From contig JAYTOP010000026.1 in assembly GCA_043747745.1 (NCBI GenBank), positions 28,498 to 92,497 of the forward strand: a stretch of DNA of 64,000 nucleotides, written 5' to 3'. Every line of letters begins with the position of its first letter. Positions within the stretch are counted from its first letter, which is position 1. The notes under the pieces are model-generated. The model did no database searches. It saw only the letters and a list, made by a program, of their open reading frames with translations, and was not told where the DNA came from. Both the position numbers and the translations under genes were made by a program. Below are positions 61,049 through 64,000 of this stretch, piece by piece. This stretch comes from SZAS-103 sp043747745. Lineage in GTDB: Bacteria > Pseudomonadota > Gammaproteobacteria > Xanthomonadales > Xanthomonadaceae.

Positions 61049-62440
61049 TCATCCCTGCTGCGCTTCCTCGTACGGATGCTGGTAAATCACCTGCTTGCGT
61101 CGTGGACGCCAATCACCAGTGGGCACCGGATCGGGATTGCGCTGAGCCAGGCGGATCAGCAGCAGCAACAGAATTGGTTCGATCTGTAGTTTGAATCGCA
61201 CCGCAGAACCAAGATTCTGGTAGGAAGCGATGCCGTAAATGGACGACCAAGTCAGCACCAGCAAGGTTGCCCACAGCAATAGCGGATCCTTGGTGATCCT
61301 GCGCCAACGCGAGCGCACGATAATCACACCCAGCAGCCAGAGCAGGATCACGTTCTCGACCGATGCCAGCAATCCGAACGCCGAGCCGACCTCACCGGGC
61401 AACGGTCGGAACAACGCCGAAAACATGCCAAGCGGCATGAACATCAGGATGTCACCGAACGAATGCAGACCGCCCGCGATCTTGTTCGCGCTACCGCCAT
61501 GCGCCCAACTCTGCGCGATGCCGCCGGTTGTGCTGACTGCATCGTCTGCGGATTCGATATGGAACTTGTCCAGCGACATGCTGAACGCGACCGCGAACGC
61601 CATCACCGCGATACCGCCGATCAGGATGCGCCGCGTCAAACTGGCATCGCGCAACATCAGCAGTACGACCGGCAACATGAAGATTGCACCGAGCCAGACC
61701 CGCATGCTGGCCGCAAAAATCAGGCCGGCGAGTAACAGAACCAGCCAGCGTGGGCGATGCTCGCGATACCAGCCGACAACCCCCAGGGTGTAGGCCGCAA
61801 TGCCCAGCAATGTGAGTGGATCCTTGCCGAAAATTGAACTCCAGAACAGGATGCCAGGAAACAGGCCCAGCAGGTACAAGACACGCACATCGCGCTTGCC
61901 AAGATAGAGCGTGGCTGCGCGATAGATCAGGTAAATCGCGATGAATCCCAACAGCGACCAGGTCACCTTCATCACATGGTAGGACTGCGAAATCAGCACT
62001 GCGTGCCACTCGGTGAACACCTGCATATTTGCGGTGCCGTTGCCGAACCCGGGCGCGCCGCCGAAGGCCGTCATCGCCGGCCACAGGTCGTGCAACAGCA
62101 GGCCGGCGCGGTGATAGGCGCATGCGTCCGCGCAGTAATTCTTCTCGTAAGGCAACATCACGATCAACGTCACTGCCAACTTGACGAACCATAGCAACAC
62201 CAGAGCCCTGCGCTCCTGCATGTTCGCTGGCAGCGCAGTGGCCACTAGGATGGACAACAGCAAACCCCAGGCCAGTGCGTACAGATAATCGCTCACGATG
62301 TCGGTGGAATGGATCTGATGCCCAGCCGCGATAATATAGTTGCCGAGCCTGGAGACCACCAGCCCGAAACCGACCGCGAGCAAACCCAGCCCGACGACGA
62401 GCAACAAGCGGTTGAGGCGGGAATGGCGTGGCTCATTCAT
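61049..62440 (-). CDS. Polytopic membrane protein, candidate oligosaccharide polymerase
   Basis: This 463-residue integral membrane protein has about ten helices. It starts at MNEPRHSRLNR (ATG 62440). A large loop (about 100-150) holds YEKNYCADACAYHRAGLLLHD and GGAPGFGNGTANMQV; the C-terminal helices end in a short basic tail with QVIYQHPYEEAQQG. Such architecture, within a glycosyltransferase cluster that lacks another polymerase, suggests an O-antigen/exopolysaccharide polymerase (Wzy-like) or a ligase. Wzy proteins have little sequence identity, so this is inferred from topology and context. Confidence 0.75.
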   Translation of the reverse strand: MNEPRHSRLNRLLLVVGLGLLAVGFGLVVSRLGNYIIAAGHQIHSTDIVSDYLYALAWGLLLSILVATALPANMQERRALVLLWFVKLAVTLIVMLPYEKNYCADACAYHRAGLLLHDLWPAMTAFGGAPGFGNGTANMQVFTEWHAVLISQSYHVMKVTWSLLGFIAIYLIYRAATLYLGKRDVRVLYLLGLFPGILFWSSIFGKDPLTLLGIAAYTLGVVGWYREHRPRWLVLLLAGLIFAASMRVWLGAIFMLPVVLLMLRDASLTRRILIGGIAVMAFAVAFSMSLDKFHIESADDAVSTTGGIAQSWAHGGSANKIAGGLHSFGDILMFMPLGMFSALFRPLPGEVGSAFGLLASVENVILLWLLGVIIVRSRWRRITKDPLLLWATLLVLTWSSIYGIASYQNLGSAVRFKLQIEPILLLLLIRLAQRNPDPVPTGDWRPRRKQVIYQHPYEEAQQG

Positions 62441-62507
62441 AGACTGTTGGTGTCTTGCTGATCGGTAGCCCAATGATTATAGCCGTTACCGTCAAGCCCT
62501 CGCAGCG

Positions 62508-63710
62508 TCATGACCGCAGCCGTCGATACAGGGCGTCGTACCGCGCGATGCCGCCCACGAGCGCGAAATGCGCTTCGGCGACCTCCCTGCAACGCGCAGC
62601 GATCCCGGCATCCTCGACCAGCGCAAGCAGCGCATCCACGCCATGGTCGAGTTCGTCCGTACTGAACTGGTCCAGTACGATGCCGACCGGACCCTCATGC
62701 AGCAGCATGGGCACATCGCCTAGCCCGGTGTTCGAAATCACCGGCACACCGCAGCCTAGCAACTCGCCGAGTTTGGTCGGCAGGCGCGCGACATCGGCGA
62801 TATTGGAGCGGATGAACATCACCGATGCATCGAACCCGCGCATCGCCGCCGGCATGTCGGAATGCGCAACCGGGCGGATTTCAAGCGCCGAAAGCGGAAT
62901 CGACAGCGCTTCGGCGCGCGCACGTATCAACGCGTGATCATGGCGATTCAAGAACACCATGCGCGCTTCGGGACGACGCAAGCGCAAGCGTCCAAAGAAC
63001 CGCAGCATGTCGTCGAGCAGATAGCAGGTACCGAGCGATCCGACATAGCCGAGCACGAATGGCGTGCCAGCTGTCGTGCGAGGTTGCCCAACCGGAGTGA
63101 AGCGATCCAAATCGGTGCAGGTCGGAATCACGTCGATGTGCAGGTCGGGACGCCGTTGCAATTCGGGATAGCCGCGAAGCACAGGCACCGCCGCCTGCGT
63201 CAACGAAACCAAGGCATCGGCGCGATGGAAAAAGCGCCGTTCGAACCATTTTACCAATCGGTACATCCGGCTGCCCGCACTCCACTGACCCGAGCTAAGC
63301 CTGTCCTCAGGCCACAGCCCGCGCATGTCGAATACATAGCGCGCCCTGGTCAAGTTGCACAATGTCAGTGCCACGACCGACATCACATAGCTGCGCGCAT
63401 GCACGATGCCGATGCGGCGACGCAGGCAAACGCCCAACCCTGTCGCGATGCCAAACAGGATCAGCAACGCGGTGGCGATGCCGGCAGGGCGATTGCGGTA
63501 GCGCCGCGGATACCAGTGAATGCCGCTGGCTTCGATGCTTTCGCGCAATGCGCGCATCCGTGCCTTGTCTGCATGCACGGCCTTCTGTTCGAAGCTGATC
63601 AAGCTGATCTCGTGGCCACGGGCTGCAAGGCCACGCAAATACGACAACACCTGCGATTGACCCAGCGGTTCGGCCATGCCTTCCTGAGAGAGATACAACA
63701 CACGCGCCAC
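62508..63710 (-). CDS. Glycosyltransferase family 4
   Basis: This 400-residue GT-B enzyme starts at GTG 63710 (ARVLYLSQEGMAEPLGQSQV), with a shorter alternative at ATG 63677. It has the N-terminal YVFDMRGLWPEDRLSSGQW and FFHRADALVSLTQAA, and the C-terminal FVLGYVGSLGTCYLLDDMLRF, ADVARLPTKLGELLGCGVPVISNTGLGD donor block. MRGLWPEDR-type motifs are seen in family 4 exopolysaccharide transferases. It lies between the acyltransferase and the Wzy-like gene on the same strand, so it belongs to the same cluster. The substrate is not known. Confidence 0.9.
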   Translation of the reverse strand: MARVLYLSQEGMAEPLGQSQVLSYLRGLAARGHEISLISFEQKAVHADKARMRALRESIEASGIHWYPRRYRNRPAGIATALLILFGIATGLGVCLRRRIGIVHARSYVMSVVALTLCNLTRARYVFDMRGLWPEDRLSSGQWSAGSRMYRLVKWFERRFFHRADALVSLTQAAVPVLRGYPELQRRPDLHIDVIPTCTDLDRFTPVGQPRTTAGTPFVLGYVGSLGTCYLLDDMLRFFGRLRLRRPEARMVFLNRHDHALIRARAEALSIPLSALEIRPVAHSDMPAAMRGFDASVMFIRSNIADVARLPTKLGELLGCGVPVISNTGLGDVPMLLHEGPVGIVLDQFSTDELDHGVDALLALVEDAGIAARCREVAEAHFALVGGIARYDALYRRLRS

Positions 63711-63741
63711 GGTTAGAGTCGGCCTAGTGAATGTGAGGTGA

Positions 63742-64000
63742 TCACCGCTTACTCTCGCCGGTCGCAGGTTCCTGTTTCGCAGCGCTGAGCCACCGCTTCG
63801 CACGCGCTGCATACAGGCGGAAACGCTCGCGCCACGGCACTTCAATCGTGCGGTAAGTCAGGTGAGCGGCCAACAACAACAGAGCAACATAAACAATCCG
63901 CAGCATTGACCGATAGGGTTCATGCAACTTTTCACCAAGAGGATTCATGAACACGAGCAACGAGTAGTGCACCATATAGATCGAATAGCTCAACCTGCCA
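63742..64000 (-). CDS. C-terminal part of a family 3 acyltransferase, runs off window
   Basis: The frame is open from the window edge to a TGA at 63742-63744 and encodes about 86 residues. It begins within RLSYSIYMVHYSLLVFM, the conserved last membrane-helix signature (Y-x-IYLxH) of OafA/YrhL-type acyltransferases, and ends with a basic tail (RFRLYAARAKRWLSAAKQEP) following YRTIEVPWRERF. These enzymes acetylate or acylate sugars of polysaccharides or lipopolysaccharide. It is the most upstream gene of the cluster seen here. The catalytic N-terminal histidine part lies outside the window. Confidence 0.82.
   Translation of the reverse strand, partial: GRLSYSIYMVHYSLLVFMNPLGEKLHEPYRSMLRIVYVALLLLAAHLTYRTIEVPWRERFRLYAARAKRWLSAAKQEPATGESKR

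Overview
The window looks like a chromosome segment of a GC-rich (roughly 62-66% by eye) gammaproteobacterium of the Xanthomonadales/Lysobacterales, perhaps Rhodanobacteraceae-like. The reasons are the overlapping phoB-phoR-ppk-ppx block, an NAD-type isocitrate dehydrogenase, a tmRNA tag ANDDNYALAA, an alpha-2-macroglobulin/PbpC pair, a serC-aroA pair and phasin genes with lysine/alanine-rich tails. The taxon is inferred from gene content only. All coordinates were read by eye from the sequence.

1-4260: the edge of a type I restriction-modification locus (5' end of hsdS, and an hsdR broken by a frameshift) abuts the 3' end of the tmRNA gene, a common island integration target. The gap between them holds a decayed HigA-like antitoxin tail, a REP-like element and an inverted copy of the tmRNA 3' end.

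4388-20000: icd, a secreted beta-helix protein, grxC with an AhpD-like gene, a BepA-like M48 protease, then the phosphate/polyphosphate block phoB-phoR-ppk-ppx with a good Pho box in front. After these come a CHASE2 membrane sensor overlapping an SH3-M48 protease gene, and yaeQ.

20000-32400: a cysteine synthase-glutaredoxin fusion, a secreted Gln-rich protein built on a 150-bp tandem repeat, an M13 metallopeptidase interrupted by one in-frame TAG, several small membrane or lipoproteins, and an autotransporter beta-barrel relic.

32400-43700: the periplasmic pair alpha-2-macroglobulin and pbpC, then serS (with an AT-richer in-frame insertion), tonB, aroA and serC. tonB and aroA are convergent and both end inside one 15-bp minisatellite.

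43900-53300: a locus resembling storage-lipid inclusion biology: a PHA-granule-region protein, a patatin-like lipase, two phasins, a two-domain fatty acyl reductase, an acyl-CoA-binding protein, a TetR regulator and a TPR protein. No PHA synthase or wax ester synthase lies inside the window.

53300-64000: a second beta-helix protein, tRNA-Val(CAC), and a minus-strand surface-polysaccharide cluster (wecA, three glycosyltransferases, asnB, a polytopic Wzy-like protein, and the end of an acyltransferase that runs off the window).

Two patterns cut across the genes. The first is a set of in-frame 15-nt (five-codon) tandem repeats at the termini of at least seven proteins. The second is a dispersed structured intergenic repeat: a CCGCCATGGATGGCGG box, followed in two copies by a hairpin with a conserved GCAGGAGCR loop and compensated stem changes.
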